64,000 nt of DNA from Nesterenkonia natronophila (GTDB lineage: Bacteria; Actinomycetota; Actinomycetes; Actinomycetales; Micrococcaceae), in the NCBI RefSeq assembly GCF_003595215.1, contig NZ_QYZP01000001.1, positions 124,001 through 188,000 on the forward strand, written 5' to 3'. The notes beneath the pieces were generated by a model. It had not been told where the DNA came from, searched no databases, and saw only the letters and a list, made by a program, of their open reading frames with translations. The translations under genes and the position numbers were made by a program. Positions 19,861 to 29,300 of this stretch are shown piece after piece. Each line of letters starts with the position of its first letter. The first letter of the stretch is position 1.

Positions 19861-20793
19861 ATGGCTGCTTCGCTGCCGCGGCCAGGCGATAGTCTTGTCT
19901 CTATGACCGAATCGTTGTCTCACTCCCCGCTGGCCGCGCAGTTGAAAGATGAACAGGACCGCCGAAAGAAACTGTTGGACCGTACACTGGAGCGACCTGA
20001 AGAGACCCGCATCCTGACTGTGTCTAATCAGAAGGGCGGGGTGGGCAAGACGACTTCTACAGTCAACTTGGCGGCAGCTCTGGCTGACCATGGTTTCAAC
20101 GTCTTGGTTATCGACATTGACCCCCAGGGCAATGCCTCTACAGCACTAGGCATCCCCCATTCAGCCGACACAGACTCTGTCTATGACGTGCTCATTGACG
20201 ACTTGGCAATGGCAGATGTCGTCTATGAATGCCCTGACATCGACCGACTCGAGGTGGTGCCGGCTACAATCCACTTGGCCGGTGCAGAGATTGAGCTCGT
20301 CTCTCTCGTTGCTAGGGAACAGCGCCTGCAACGCGCGTTGGAGGAGTACTTTCAGACCCGGAAAACGACGGGGCAAGAGAGACTAGATTACGTCTTCATT
20401 GACTGCCCGCCGAGCTTGGGTCTCCTGACTGTCAATGCTTTTGTCGCAGCACAGGAGGTGCTTATCCCCATTCAGTGCGAATATTATGCGCTTGAAGGGC
20501 TGAGCCAGCTTCTCAACAACATTCAGATGATTCAGAAGCACCTCAATCCTGTGCTGAGGGTGTCGACCATTTTGCTGACTATGTACGACGGACGGACCAA
20601 CTTGGCTTCTCAAGTTGTGAGCGAGGTCAAAGAGCACTTTGCGGATGAGGTGCTCTCCAGCAAAATTCCTCGAAGCGTCCGAATCGCTGAAGCGCCCAGT
20701 TATCAACAGTCTGTCATTACCTATGACCGATCTTCTACTGGCGCGTTGGCTTATCTTGAGGCGGCTGCCGAGATCGTCGAGCGAGGCGGGTAG
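19861..20793 (+). CDS. parA: Chromosome partitioning ATPase ParA (Soj)
   Basis: A 310-residue deviant-Walker ATPase that drives origin segregation with ParB. KGGVGKTTSTVNLAAAL forms the P-loop with its signature lysine, followed by VIDIDPQGNAST and YVFIDCPPSLGLLTVNA. The N-terminus before the P-loop is about 45 residues. ATG at 19861 is chosen; an ATG at 19903 is an alternative. Two parS sites lie between parA and parB. Confidence 0.96.
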   Translation: MAASLPRPGDSLVSMTESLSHSPLAAQLKDEQDRRKKLLDRTLERPEETRILTVSNQKGGVGKTTSTVNLAAALADHGFNVLVIDIDPQGNASTALGIPHSADTDSVYDVLIDDLAMADVVYECPDIDRLEVVPATIHLAGAEIELVSLVAREQRLQRALEEYFQTRKTTGQERLDYVFIDCPPSLGLLTVNAFVAAQEVLIPIQCEYYALEGLSQLLNNIQMIQKHLNPVLRVSTILLTMYDGRTNLASQVVSEVKEHFADEVLSSKIPRSVRIAEAPSYQQSVITYDRSSTGALAYLEAAAEIVERGG

Positions 20794-20810
20794 CTTCGCT
20801 ATGTTGTCTC

Positions 20811-20824
20811 GTTTCACGTGAAAC
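20811..20824. promoter_or_regulatory. parS: parS site 1
   Basis: A perfect GTTTCACGTGAAAC palindrome just downstream of the parA stop, the ParB/Spo0J binding consensus. Confidence 0.95.
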
Positions 20825-20924
20825 ATCGTTGATCGCAAATGTGGCGGGTCTTCATTGCGAGCTGTTCTCCCCTGGGATCTCTCCGGTGATCTGATGTCCT
20901 TTGTGTTCTTTCTCTGTTCAACGC

Positions 20925-20938
20925 GTTTCACGTGAAAC
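20925..20938. promoter_or_regulatory. parS: parS site 2
   Basis: A perfect GTTTCACGTGAAAC palindrome in the parA-parB gap, 101 bases after site 1's end. Confidence 0.95.
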
Positions 20939-21010
20939 GGCCTGTCTCCGCTGATGCGTGCAATTCGGCTCTAGAATTGAGTGGATTCACACGCAGACTT
21001 GGAGGAAGAC

Positions 21011-22249
21011 GTGGCAGAACGAAAGAAGCGGGGCCTGGGCCGCGGCCTTGGTGCATTGATCAATAGCGACACGGAAAACGGGGCCGCACCGCAGCCCTCA
21101 GTCGATGCCGTGCCGCCGATGGAGCCTGATATTGCTGCCGAACCATTAAGCAGGCCCCCGAAGCCCGCACACGAGCGGCCGATCGACGTTTTCTTCTCAG
21201 CTAAGTCACACCTGGAGACACAGCGCGTTTCACGGGAAACGTCCTCAATGAATTCGACCCGTGTGGACACATCTCCCCGCAATCACACGGCCTCACGAAG
21301 AAAGAACGGCACGCGCCGCGTAGAGATGCCCGACGTGCTGGGGACACATGGTTCTAATGTCGCCGGGAAACTGGCGTCCGAGTCGGCTGAAGAAGACCGT
21401 GTTTCACGTGAAACGGCTGCAAACGAGTCCGGTGGAGCTGTTTTTCGTGAGGTGGATCTGGACCTGATACAGCCTAATCCGCGTCAGCCCCGAGAGGTGT
21501 TCGACGAAAGTGATATGGCTGAGCTTATTCACTCCATTCGTGAGATAGGGGTGCTTCAGCCAGTCGTGGTCCGTCCTGTTGAAGACAATGGGTACGAACT
21601 GATTATGGGTGAACGACGTTGGCGCGCGTCGATAAGCGCGGGGAGGACCACTATCCCCGCCGTTATCCGGAGAACGGCGGATGAGGATCTCCTGCGCGAT
21701 GCGCTGCTGGAGAACATTCACCGCTCCCAGCTCAACCCATTGGAGGAAGCTGCCGCCTATAGGCAACTTCTGGATGACTTCAACATTAGTCAAGAAGAGC
21801 TCTCCCGGCGCATTGGTCGGTCACGCCCACAAATTTCCAACACCCTGCGCCTGATGAAACTTCCTGCACCCGTCCAACGCCGGGTTGCCGCGGGGGTGCT
21901 GTCTTCTGGACACGCTAGAGCGCTGCTGAGCCTCGAAGACCCGGACAGCATGGACAACCTAGCCCAGCGAATAGTTGCTGAAGGGTTGTCTGTACGCAGC
22001 GCCGAGGAAGAAGCCCTACTGATGAAAAGTAATCGGGAGCAGGGCGACGTTTCACGTGAAACTCAGCGACTTCCTACCACTACTCAAATTCAAGAGCTCG
22101 ACGAGTATGCCGAGGCGCTCACGGATCGGTTAGACACTCAGGTGAAAATCAGTCTTGGCGCAAGAAAAGGGCGCATTGCCATCGATTTTGCGTCCATTGC
22201 CGACTTAGAGAGAATCTTGGAGCACATGGGCGCATATGTCCAGGCTTAG
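21011..22249 (+). CDS. parB: Chromosome partitioning protein ParB
   Basis: A 412-residue CTPase/DNA-binding protein that loads at parS and spreads. The N-terminal KRGLGRGLGALI motif contacts ParA. The ParB/Srx domain starts near VDLDLIQPNPRQPR and includes MGERRWRAS, the CTP-binding GERR region, then ENIHRSQLNPLEEA. The helix-turn-helix contains ISQEELSRRIGRSRPQISN, and a C-terminal dimerisation domain follows. The GTG at 21011 is preceded by GGAGG at the right distance; an upstream GTG at 20981 is less likely. The linker between the ParA-contact motif and the core is long (about residues 20-140). The coding sequence contains three parS-type palindromes, each read as VSRET. Confidence 0.96.
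   Translation: MAERKKRGLGRGLGALINSDTENGAAPQPSVDAVPPMEPDIAAEPLSRPPKPAHERPIDVFFSAKSHLETQRVSRETSSMNSTRVDTSPRNHTASRRKNGTRRVEMPDVLGTHGSNVAGKLASESAEEDRVSRETAANESGGAVFREVDLDLIQPNPRQPREVFDESDMAELIHSIREIGVLQPVVVRPVEDNGYELIMGERRWRASISAGRTTIPAVIRRTADEDLLRDALLENIHRSQLNPLEEAAAYRQLLDDFNISQEELSRRIGRSRPQISNTLRLMKLPAPVQRRVAAGVLSSGHARALLSLEDPDSMDNLAQRIVAEGLSVRSAEEEALLMKSNREQGDVSRETQRLPTTTQIQELDEYAEALTDRLDTQVKISLGARKGRIAIDFASIADLERILEHMGAYVQA
21227..21240. promoter_or_regulatory. parS: parS-like site 3 (one mismatch) inside parB
   Basis: GTTTCACGGGAAAC, one base off the palindrome, within the parB coding region and encoding part of RVSRET. Confidence 0.7.
21401..21414. promoter_or_regulatory. parS: parS site 4 inside parB
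   Basis: A perfect GTTTCACGTGAAAC palindrome within parB, encoding part of RVSRETA. Confidence 0.93.
22049..22062. promoter_or_regulatory. parS: parS site 5 inside parB
   Basis: A perfect GTTTCACGTGAAAC palindrome within the 3' part of parB, encoding part of DVSRETQ. Confidence 0.93.
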
Positions 22250-22260
22250 TTAAGCAAAAC

Positions 22261-22287
22261 GTCCCCCTGTCCGAACGACAGGGGGAC
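22261..22287 (+). terminator. parB terminator hairpin
   Basis: GTCCCCCTGTC pairs perfectly with GACAGGGGGAC (11 bp) around the loop CGAAC, 11 bases after the parB stop. Its last base is directly followed by parS site 6, not by a T-tract. It may act in both directions between convergent parB and trxA. Confidence 0.75.
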
Positions 22288-22301
22288 GTTTCACGTGAAA
22301 C
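22288..22301. promoter_or_regulatory. parS: parS site 6 fused to the parB terminator
   Basis: A perfect GTTTCACGTGAAAC palindrome starting immediately after the parB terminator stem, in the parB-trxA convergent gap. Confidence 0.93.
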
Positions 22302-22327
22302 GGCATAAGCCGTTCATCTGATGCGTA

Positions 22328-22654
22328 CTACTTCAACCACTCCGCGAATTCCTGCTCAAGCGCTGGTTTAGGTTTAGCGCCGATTGAAGTGTGAACCTTC
22401 TCGCCTCCATTGAATGCAAAGACAGCAGGTATGGAGGTGATGCCATACTTAGCGGCAGTCCCGGGATTCTCATCCACATTCAGCTTTACCACCTCGATCT
22501 TTGAGGAGTGCTCGTCGGCAAGCTTCTCGAGCTCTGGCCCCAGAGCACGGCAGGGCCCACACCACTCAGCCCAAAAATCTACAAGAACTGGTTTATCAGC
22601 CTTGAGTACGTCGTCCTCAAAGCTTGCGTCGGTCACAGACTTGATGTCAGCCAT
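22328..22654 (-). CDS. trxA: Thioredoxin
   Basis: A 108-residue cytoplasmic thioredoxin that reduces protein disulfides. The active site is WAEWCGPCRALGPELEKL, and the cis-proline loop appears as GITSIPAVFAF. It has the usual single-domain length and no signal peptide. It lies 35 bases downstream of trxB on the same strand, so the two form an operon converging on parB. Confidence 0.97.
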   Translation of the reverse strand: MADIKSVTDASFEDDVLKADKPVLVDFWAEWCGPCRALGPELEKLADEHSSKIEVVKLNVDENPGTAAKYGITSIPAVFAFNGGEKVHTSIGAKPKPALEQEFAEWLK

Positions 22655-22689
22655 TGGGTTGTCCTCTCTGTCAGGGATAGATTCTGGTA

Positions 22690-23691
22690 TCAGGTTGCCG
22701 CAGCGTGAAGATTCTGCGACTCACGGGTTTCCGAGGCATCAGTATCGGCGGCGTCAGCCAAATACTCCTCTACGTCCAAAGCCGCCACACAGCCAGACCC
22801 GGCAGCAGTGATGGCCTGACGGTAGTGCGGATCGAGCACATCGCCGGCGGCAAAGACTCCCGGCAAGGAGGTCCTGGAGGTGCGTCCGATCACTTGGACG
22901 GTTCCATCGGGGGTGAGGTCTAGTTGATCGGAGAAAAGTTGAACCCTGGGGTCATGACCAATAGCTACAAACAGACCTGTCACATCGAGTGTCGACTCGG
23001 AACCGTCTACCAAGTTGCGCAGTCCTAGCTGGCTGACTTTGCCGTCACCTCTGACCTCAGTGACCTCTGTATCCCAGATAAACTCAATCTTCTCATTGGC
23101 CTTGGCTCTATCCGCCATGATCTGTGATGCACGCAAAGTATCCCTTCGGTGAATGACATACACCTTGGATGCGAACTTGGTGAGAAAGAGAGCCTCCTCC
23201 ATGGCTGAGTCCCCACCGCCCACCACGGCGATGACTTGGTCTCGGAAGAAAAATCCATCACAGGTGGCGCACCAGCTGACGCCGTGGCCTGATAGCTGCT
23301 TCTCCCCGGGCACACCGAGTTCACGATACGCCGAGCCAGTAGCGAGGATCACCGCTCTGGAGTGCAGCGTGGCCCCAGAGCCGAGGGTGATCTCCTTTAT
23401 GGGGTTATTGAGCTGCAGCTGTGTGGCATCCTCGTGACGGATGTCAGCACCGAAGCGGCGAGCCTGTGCCTCCATATTCATCATAAGGTCGGGGCCCATC
23501 ACGCCTTCAGGAAATCCGGGAAAGTTCTCCACGTCTGTGGTGTTCATCAGCTCACCGCCGGCGGTGACTGAGCCCGCCAGCACTATGGGGCTGAGATTCG
23601 CTCGAGCTGTGTAGACGGCGGCGGTGTAGCCTGCCGGGCCGGAGCCAACGATGATGACGTCGTGAACCTGGTCGGGTGTCTGGTGAGTCAC
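22690..23691 (-). CDS. trxB: Thioredoxin-disulfide reductase
   Basis: A 333-residue FAD/NADPH enzyme that recharges TrxA. The FAD-binding site is [16 protein letters not shown], the redox-active pair is CATC in [11 protein letters not shown], the NADPH motif is [10 protein letters not shown], and the C-terminal FAD contact is [17 protein letters not shown] polar tail of about 25 residues follows the usual C-terminus ([14 protein letters not shown] onward) and looks disordered. Confidence 0.97.
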   Translation of the reverse strand: MTHQTPDQVHDVIIVGSGPAGYTAAVYTARANLSPIVLAGSVTAGGELMNTTDVENFPGFPEGVMGPDLMMNMEAQARRFGADIRHEDATQLQLNNPIKEITLGSGATLHSRAVILATGSAYRELGVPGEKQLSGHGVSWCATCDGFFFRDQVIAVVGGGDSAMEEALFLTKFASKVYVIHRRDTLRASQIMADRAKANEKIEFIWDTEVTEVRGDGKVSQLGLRNLVDGSESTLDVTGLFVAIGHDPRVQLFSDQLDLTPDGTVQVIGRTSRTSLPGVFAAGDVLDPHYRQAITAAGSGCVAALDVEEYLADAADTDASETRESQNLHAAAT

Positions 23692-23761
23692 TATAGGTAC
23701 GTCCTTGATGTATCGAAAGGTGTCGATGTAGCCAACAGGTGTCTGCGGCGGGATATTCCAT

Positions 23762-24982
23762 TCAGCGACTGAGCGCCATGAACATCATGATGGCAGCCAC
23801 CAGGACAAGGATGCCAAGAACTCCAGCAGCGATCCAGCGGGTCAGACTCGGAGACGACTTTTCCGACTTCTCTGAACCGCTCTTCCCTGACGCTGAGGGG
23901 AAAGCTGTGGGGGAATTGGTTCCCACTGAGCGAATCAAACTTGCGAAACTCGTGGGGCCCTGGGCCGGAGCGCCCCGGTGCGTGGGATCCGCAGGAGCAC
24001 TTTGATGGGGACGGGGTGGCGATTCGGGATCCTGGCTGGTCATCTGTGCAAAGTTGCGACGGTCGTACTTCTCCACCGGCCGCGCAGGCGGACTGTCGAT
24101 CACCTCCTCTCCCTCTGCAATGAGGTCTTCCGCAGCCGCAAGCGAATAGGTGGACTCGTCGTTCCCAGGCAGGCCTGCTGATGGCGGTCCGTCGGGAGTA
24201 TCTTTGCTGGAGGGCAGGACGTTGACCTCTTGCCCTGCGTCGGTCTGGACCGGGACAGGTGCAGACTTACCGAATTCCTTCTTCACGGCTGAGATCAGGT
24301 CGTCAGAGGAATCTGCAGACGGGTGTGCCGGCACCTCCTCCAGATCAGTCCTGAGTGAGAAGTCGATTCTGCTGATTTCCTGGGAGATGCTCAGCCCATG
24401 GGCATCTCCGGCGGACTCCAGCGCAGACTCCAACTCCGCCTGTGTGTGCCGGGGCTCCGAAGGTGTCGGGGACCGGTGAGAGGGAGTGACTTTGTCGAGG
24501 AAAGCTGGTCGGCGGTCACGCCTGCGCTGTTCGCGGTCCCCGGAGGGCCGCCCAGAGTGCAGCCGTGCGTAGTATTCCGCGTCGTCGTCATAGGTCTGAG
24601 GCTGCATTTCTCGGGATCGTCCGAAAAGCTCAGAGCCGAGGGAGTCAGTGAAGTACGGCTCGACGAACGGAGCGGTGTCCGGCACTACCAGATCCAGCAA
24701 GTTGTTGGGGTCCACCAATGAGGAAATCAGGAACGTGCGGTCTTCAGCGAGGCCCAGGTCCAGGACCTCAACCTCGGAATGACGTTCCCCGGTAGCCAAT
24801 TCTTTTGCTGAAGTGGCAACCTGCTTGGCATTCGCGCGGGAAGCTAACAGCACAGAGACCTCCCGGCTGAGAACCTGGTCGGTCGCCTGGAAAACGATGT
24901 CCTGGTCGGCCGAGGTCACCACGTGGCGAGTGATGCGGTAGCGACCGCCCACCACATCACCGACGCCTAACGGCTGGGGCAC
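23762..24982 (-). CDS. MurJ-linked pseudokinase-like, tail-anchored protein
   Basis: A 406-residue protein. The first 100 or so residues resemble the N-lobe of a serine/threonine kinase ([14 protein letters not shown], then [19 protein letters not shown]), but the glycine loop is degenerate and no HRD, DFG or C-lobe follows. Residues about 105-370 are acidic, serine- and proline-rich and probably disordered. The end has a single membrane segment ([20 protein letters not shown]) with only a few residues after it, so it is tail-anchored. The adjacent gene encodes MurJ; in mycobacteria MurJ carries a pseudokinase domain that recruits FhaA. A separate kinase-like partner here is consistent with that theme, but the function is inferred. 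Confidence 0.65.
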   Translation of the reverse strand: MPQPLGVGDVVGGRYRITRHVVTSADQDIVFQATDQVLSREVSVLLASRANAKQVATSAKELATGERHSEVEVLDLGLAEDRTFLISSLVDPNNLLDLVVPDTAPFVEPYFTDSLGSELFGRSREMQPQTYDDDAEYYARLHSGRPSGDREQRRRDRRPAFLDKVTPSHRSPTPSEPRHTQAELESALESAGDAHGLSISQEISRIDFSLRTDLEEVPAHPSADSSDDLISAVKKEFGKSAPVPVQTDAGQEVNVLPSSKDTPDGPPSAGLPGNDESTYSLAAAEDLIAEGEEVIDSPPARPVEKYDRRNFAQMTSQDPESPPRPHQSAPADPTHRGAPAQGPTSFASLIRSVGTNSPTAFPSASGKSGSEKSEKSSPSLTRWIAAGVLGILVLVAAIMMFMALSR

Positions 24983-25059
24983 GAGCTGTTCCTCCCGGTC
25001 TGCTGATCAGAATCGTCGAGGCCTAAGCCTACCGGGGATAGCTGGGTACGGAGGGCTGA

Positions 25060-26829
25060 TCACGGTGCCAGTCGCGCCAGGACCGGTATCCGACGGGCTA
25101 CGGGTTCCATGAACTCACCGAATTCCCGAACTTTTGCCGCCCGCAGAACTGCCAGATACACCACACCCATGACAACGACGACGGTGCTACAGGTCACTGC
25201 CGCGGTGCCGATAGAGTTCCAAGCAAAGCCCCAGGTGAAACCGCCCAGCGGGACCAGCACCAGGAATCCGGCGGTGCCTGCCGCCAAAGCCGCGAAACCT
25301 GAACCGATGTAGGCCTTGAGCACGCTGCTGAGTCCGTAGGGTCCCCAGCGTGCGACCGCGATGCGATGGAAGATGACGGTGCGAGCAATATTGAGGGCGC
25401 TGAACAGCGAGACCACCACATACGGCAAGTATTGGGTGGGTAGCAGTGCCGCACAGGAGTAGGTGATTGCCAGCCCCACAGGAGCGAGAATGCAAGTGAC
25501 CACCATGGGTGTCTTGGCATCCTCTGCAGCGTAGAAGGCTCGCATGAGGTAGAACTGCGCTGATCGGAACGGCAGCCCCACCGCATAAATGAGCAGCAGC
25601 TGGCCGATTGCCGCGCCGGCCAAAGCGGCTTCAGCCGAGGTGCCGCTGAAGAGGCGCCCAATGGGGCCGGCCAGCACCACGAAGACCACCATGGAGAACA
25701 TCACCGGAATCGCGAAGATTCGCAGCCCACGGTTCAGCGTTGCTCGAGCGGCAGAGATGTCAGCGTCCTGCATAGCTGCGGTCATTTGGTTGAACAGCAC
25801 GGTGGCCAAGGAGAGCACGAAAACCGAATGGGGCAACAGAACGATCAGCTCCGCAATGTTCGCCGCGTACTCACCGGGCAGGTGCGCTCCATCCTCCAAC
25901 TGTTCACGAACGGCGGTGGCGCCGGAGACCAGACGCATGTGCAGGAGGGAGGAGAAGTTCCCGACCATCATGGTGATCAGTGTCCATAATGCGATCTTGC
26001 CGGTCTGCTCCAGGCCGAGACCGCGGAGTCCGAACTTCGGCCTGAGCGGAATCCCCAGCTTGGACAGGGGCCAAAGCAGCAGGGCCGCCTGCATAACCAC
26101 ACCCAGCGTGTGACCGCCTGCCAGAACGACGGTCTGGGTGGTGGTCCACTCAGCAGCCTGATTGTCTCCCGATGAGTAGCTGCCAAAAGTGATGATGAAG
26201 GTGACGATGAACCCGATGGCGATCACGTTGTTCAGCACCGGTGCCCACATGTACCAACCGAATTTGGCGTTGGCATTAAGGATCTGACCCACTACCGCGT
26301 ACAGGCCGTAGAAGAAGATCTGCGGCAGCGTCCATAAGGCAAATGCTGCGCCGAGGGCGAGTTGTGCGTCGGTCCATTCATAGGTAAGTGCCGCGATAAT
26401 GGGATATGCCGCCAGCGTGATCATCAGCGCGACAGCTCCCAGCACCACCACCGTCAGCGTCAGCAGCCTTGATGTGTAATCGGCGCCCTTATCGCTGGCC
26501 CTGGCGGCCTTGATGAGCTGGGGCACCAACACCACGTTGAACATGCCGCCGGCCAACAGCACGTAGATGATGTTCGGAATTGAGTTGGCCTTCTCGAACA
26601 CGTCCGCCATGGTGGTGGTCGCCCCGATGGCCACAGCCAGCAAAGCCGTCCGTACGAATCCCAGCAGACGCGAGACCATGGTGCCGCTGGCCATCAGTGC
26701 AGAGGCTGCCGCCATGCCCTGACGCGGAATGTGCGCGGGGGCCTCGTCGGTTTGTTGTGGGGCGGCGGCGCCGGGCGATTGCGGCGCACCCCGATGGCGC
26801 GGTTGGTATGAAGAAGGTGTGGGGGTCAT
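25060..26829 (-). CDS. murJ: Lipid II flippase MurJ (MviN)
   Basis: A 589-residue MOP-superfamily membrane protein with about 14 hydrophobic segments from residue 40 on. MASGTMVSRLLGFVRTALLA and FEKANSIPNIIYVLLAGG are the family N-terminal signatures with the conserved arginine. MurJ flips lipid II to the outer face for peptidoglycan synthesis. The N-terminus (1-38) is proline-rich and cytoplasmic. There is no fused pseudokinase domain at the C-terminus, unlike mycobacterial MurJ; the kinase-like part is encoded by the next gene downstream. It lies 22 bases downstream of the Nudix gene, probably in the same operon. Confidence 0.95.
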   Translation of the reverse strand: MTPTPSSYQPRHRGAPQSPGAAAPQQTDEAPAHIPRQGMAAASALMASGTMVSRLLGFVRTALLAVAIGATTTMADVFEKANSIPNIIYVLLAGGMFNVVLVPQLIKAARASDKGADYTSRLLTLTVVVLGAVALMITLAAYPIIAALTYEWTDAQLALGAAFALWTLPQIFFYGLYAVVGQILNANAKFGWYMWAPVLNNVIAIGFIVTFIITFGSYSSGDNQAAEWTTTQTVVLAGGHTLGVVMQAALLLWPLSKLGIPLRPKFGLRGLGLEQTGKIALWTLITMMVGNFSSLLHMRLVSGATAVREQLEDGAHLPGEYAANIAELIVLLPHSVFVLSLATVLFNQMTAAMQDADISAARATLNRGLRIFAIPVMFSMVVFVVLAGPIGRLFSGTSAEAALAGAAIGQLLLIYAVGLPFRSAQFYLMRAFYAAEDAKTPMVVTCILAPVGLAITYSCAALLPTQYLPYVVVSLFSALNIARTVIFHRIAVARWGPYGLSSVLKAYIGSGFAALAAGTAGFLVLVPLGGFTWGFAWNSIGTAAVTCSTVVVVMGVVYLAVLRAAKVREFGEFMEPVARRIPVLARLAP

Positions 26830-26851
26830 CGGTGGTGACTATAGCTGGTAC

Positions 26852-27397
26852 TCACAAAGAGTCCTCTATGACCTGCCTAGCCAGCTTCACGATCCGCCTT
26901 TCATTCGGGAAGGACAGGACACGGTCCAGGTCATCCAAATTGACCCACGCAACGTCCACCGCCTCACGATCGGGGTCCTTCTCGATGGTCAACTCGCCAC
27001 CGACGGCCTCGAGAAGAAAGTGATGAACCGTCTTATGCACTCGGTGCGTAGGCACGGTGAACCAGTACTCGATGCTGCCGAGATCGGTCAGGATCGAGCC
27101 GGCGATTCCAGTTTCCTCCTCCACCTCTCGCACGGCAGCCTCCTCAAAGTTCTCATTACCCTCGGGGTGGCCCTTGGGCAGGCACCACTCGAGCCGACCT
27201 CCGCGGTTGTAACGGGCGATAATGGCCACATCGAAGCCTTTGGCGGCGGGGGTGATGACCACACCCCCTGCACTGACCTCCTCTTCGGTGGGCAGATGAC
27301 GGCTGGACCGGCCCAGGGCATAACCATTGGCCCGGCGAGCACCCATCGACACTGTCAGAGGGGTGCGCCGTTCACCTCCGGTTTCCGCATTGGTCAT
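26852..27397 (-). CDS. Nudix hydrolase
   Basis: A 181-residue protein with a complete Nudix box: a 23-residue motif starting GHPEGNENFEEAAVREV and continuing EEETGI, which holds the metal-binding REVEEE glutamates. It begins its domain near VSAGGVVITPA and preserves the RLEWCLPKG strand. This family hydrolyses nucleoside diphosphates linked to other moieties; this MurJ/CCA-adjacent type is widespread in Actinobacteria, but the substrate cannot be assigned from sequence. It is divergent from the CCA-adding enzyme, 42 bases apart. Confidence 0.92.
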   Translation of the reverse strand: MTNAETGGERRTPLTVSMGARRANGYALGRSSRHLPTEEEVSAGGVVITPAAKGFDVAIIARYNRGGRLEWCLPKGHPEGNENFEEAAVREVEEETGIAGSILTDLGSIEYWFTVPTHRVHKTVHHFLLEAVGGELTIEKDPDREAVDVAWVNLDDLDRVLSFPNERRIVKLARQVIEDSL

Positions 27398-27439
27398 GTA
27401 CCTACTTTAACTGGGGCATGTGCAAAACTGTTCAGCGTG

Positions 27440-28864
27440 ATGGTTTCCCTTCCCCAAGGCTTCCCCGCAGGTGCTGCAATACCTGACGTCGTCGTCGAGC
27501 TCGGTGAGGTGTTTGCCCGGGCCGGACACGATCTCTCCCTGGTGGGAGGTCCGGTGCGTGACCTCTTTCTGGGCCGCACCTCTCCGGATCTGGATTTCAC
27601 CACGGACGCCACCCCGGATCAGATCACCGCAGCTGTGGAGGGATGGGCTGACGCCCATTGGGACATAGGCCGCGCTTTCGGGACCATCGGCATCCGGCGC
27701 GGTGAGCACACCTTAGAGGTGACCACCTACCGCTCAGAAGCCTACGATGCGACCTCCCGCAAACCGACAGTGCAATTTGGGCAGTCGCTGGCCCAGGATT
27801 TGGTCCGCCGAGACTTCACGGTGAATGCTATGGCGCTGCAGCTTCCCAGCTTCGAACTGGTGGACCCGCATGGCGGGGTACGCGATTTGCACGCCAAAGT
27901 CCTTCGTACTCCCGCTACGGCTGAGGAGAGCTTCAGCGACGACCCGTTGCGAATGATGCGCGCTGCTCGGTTTGCCTCTCAGCTCGGACTGAAAGTGGCC
28001 GAACCCGTGTGGTCCGCGATGTCAGGGATGGCTGAGCGTCTGCGCATCGTCTCCGCCGAACGGATTCAGGCGGAGCTTGTGAAGCTGATCTGTGGTGCAG
28101 ATCCTCGTGCCGGGATCGATGTGATGGTGGAGACTGGGTTGGCCGATATTGTGCTGCCCGAAGTGCCGGCACTGAAGCTCACCGATGACGAACACCGCCG
28201 GCACAAGGATGTGTACCAGCACTCCCTTCAGGTCATGGAGCAGGCGGCAGAGTTGGAGACCGACTCCGACGGGCCAGTCCCACGCCCCGACTTCGTGCTG
28301 CGGTTCGCCGCCCTGATGCACGACGTTGGCAAACCCAAGACGCGACGATTCGAATCGGGTGGGGGAGTCAGCTTCCGGCATCACGATGTGGTGGGAGCGA
28401 AACTTACCCGCAAACGCATGCAGGCGTTGAAATTCGACAAAGAGAGCATTCGCGCTGTGACTCTCCTGGTGGAACTGCACATGCGCTTTTACGGCTACGG
28501 CGACCAGGGCTGGAGCGACTCAGCCGTTCGCCGTTATGTGACCGACGCCGGGGACCAACTAGACAGACTGCACCGGCTGACACGATCAGATGTCACTACG
28601 CGCAACCGCAAGAAGGCGACCCGGCTGGCCCACGCCTACGACGATCTGGAAACACGAATCAGCGAGCTGCGGGAGAAGGAGGAGCTCGCCAAGATCCGGC
28701 CGCACCTCAACGGAGAGCAGATTATGCAGATCTTGGATCTTCCCCCCGGGCCACAGGTGGGCAGGGCGTACAAGTTCTTGCTCGAGCATCGGATGGAGCA
28801 CGGCCCGATGGACGAAGAGGCTGCGGTGGCGTTGCTGAGACAGTGGGCGGAAGAGCAGTTCTGA
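27440..28864 (+). CDS. cca: CCA tRNA nucleotidyltransferase
   Basis: About 474 residues. The class II nucleotidyltransferase head has LVGGPVRDLFLGR and the metal pair in PDLDFTTDATPD. The RRDFTVNAMA motif and the ERIQAEL region follow, then an HD domain with RFAALMHDVGKP. It adds or repairs the 3' CCA end of tRNAs, which matters here because neither tRNA in this window encodes CCA. The ATG at 27440 starts MVSLPQGFPAG; a GTG directly before it is an alternative, and the ribosome site is poor. Confidence 0.94.
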   Translation: MVSLPQGFPAGAAIPDVVVELGEVFARAGHDLSLVGGPVRDLFLGRTSPDLDFTTDATPDQITAAVEGWADAHWDIGRAFGTIGIRRGEHTLEVTTYRSEAYDATSRKPTVQFGQSLAQDLVRRDFTVNAMALQLPSFELVDPHGGVRDLHAKVLRTPATAEESFSDDPLRMMRAARFASQLGLKVAEPVWSAMSGMAERLRIVSAERIQAELVKLICGADPRAGIDVMVETGLADIVLPEVPALKLTDDEHRRHKDVYQHSLQVMEQAAELETDSDGPVPRPDFVLRFAALMHDVGKPKTRRFESGGGVSFRHHDVVGAKLTRKRMQALKFDKESIRAVTLLVELHMRFYGYGDQGWSDSAVRRYVTDAGDQLDRLHRLTRSDVTTRNRKKATRLAHAYDDLETRISELREKEELAKIRPHLNGEQIMQILDLPPGPQVGRAYKFLLEHRMEHGPMDEEAAVALLRQWAEEQF

Positions 28865-28976
28865 CAAATGGCCCAGAACAGCTGATTAGCAGGTTCTCCT
28901 CGGTATAGACTGAGGTTGTCCCACCATTGTCCGCCATCGCCTGGGCCATTGAAGCCCCAGTTTGAAGGAGCACATT

Positions 28977-29300
28977 ATGCCCAATGGTAAACGGATAATG
29001 GTCGCGGTAGTAGCAGCGGCCGCCCTTGGCCTCACAGGGTGCGGGGGTCAGTGGCCGGAATCGGAGATGGAATCCGAGCTGGAGTCAAAGTTCGACGCTG
29101 ATTACCCTGAGGATGCCCCCCACGAGGTGGACTGCCCTGGTGACTTGGACGTCGAGGAGGGTGAGACGATCTCCTGCGATTTCACGGACGCCCGCGGAGC
29201 CGGTTCGTTCGCAATAGAGGTCGTCGCAGTGGACGGCAGCGACTTCGAGTATGAGGCCACCGTTGATGACTATCAGGAAACAGCTGACGGCTCAGACTGA
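28977..29300 (+). CDS. DUF4333-type lipoprotein
   Basis: A 107-residue lipoprotein. The signal peptide is MPNGKRIMVAVVAAAALGLTGCG with lipobox LTGC (Cys near residue 22). The mature part has two more cysteines (VDCPGDLDVEEGETISCDF) typical of the DUF4333 fold of small actinobacterial lipoproteins, and is highly acidic. ATG at 28977 is chosen because GAAGGAG lies 6 bases upstream. Its 3' end overlaps the convergent glycosyltransferase gene by 28 bases. Function is unknown. Confidence 0.82.
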   Translation: MPNGKRIMVAVVAAAALGLTGCGGQWPESEMESELESKFDADYPEDAPHEVDCPGDLDVEEGETISCDFTDARGAGSFAIEVVAVDGSDFEYEATVDDYQETADGSD

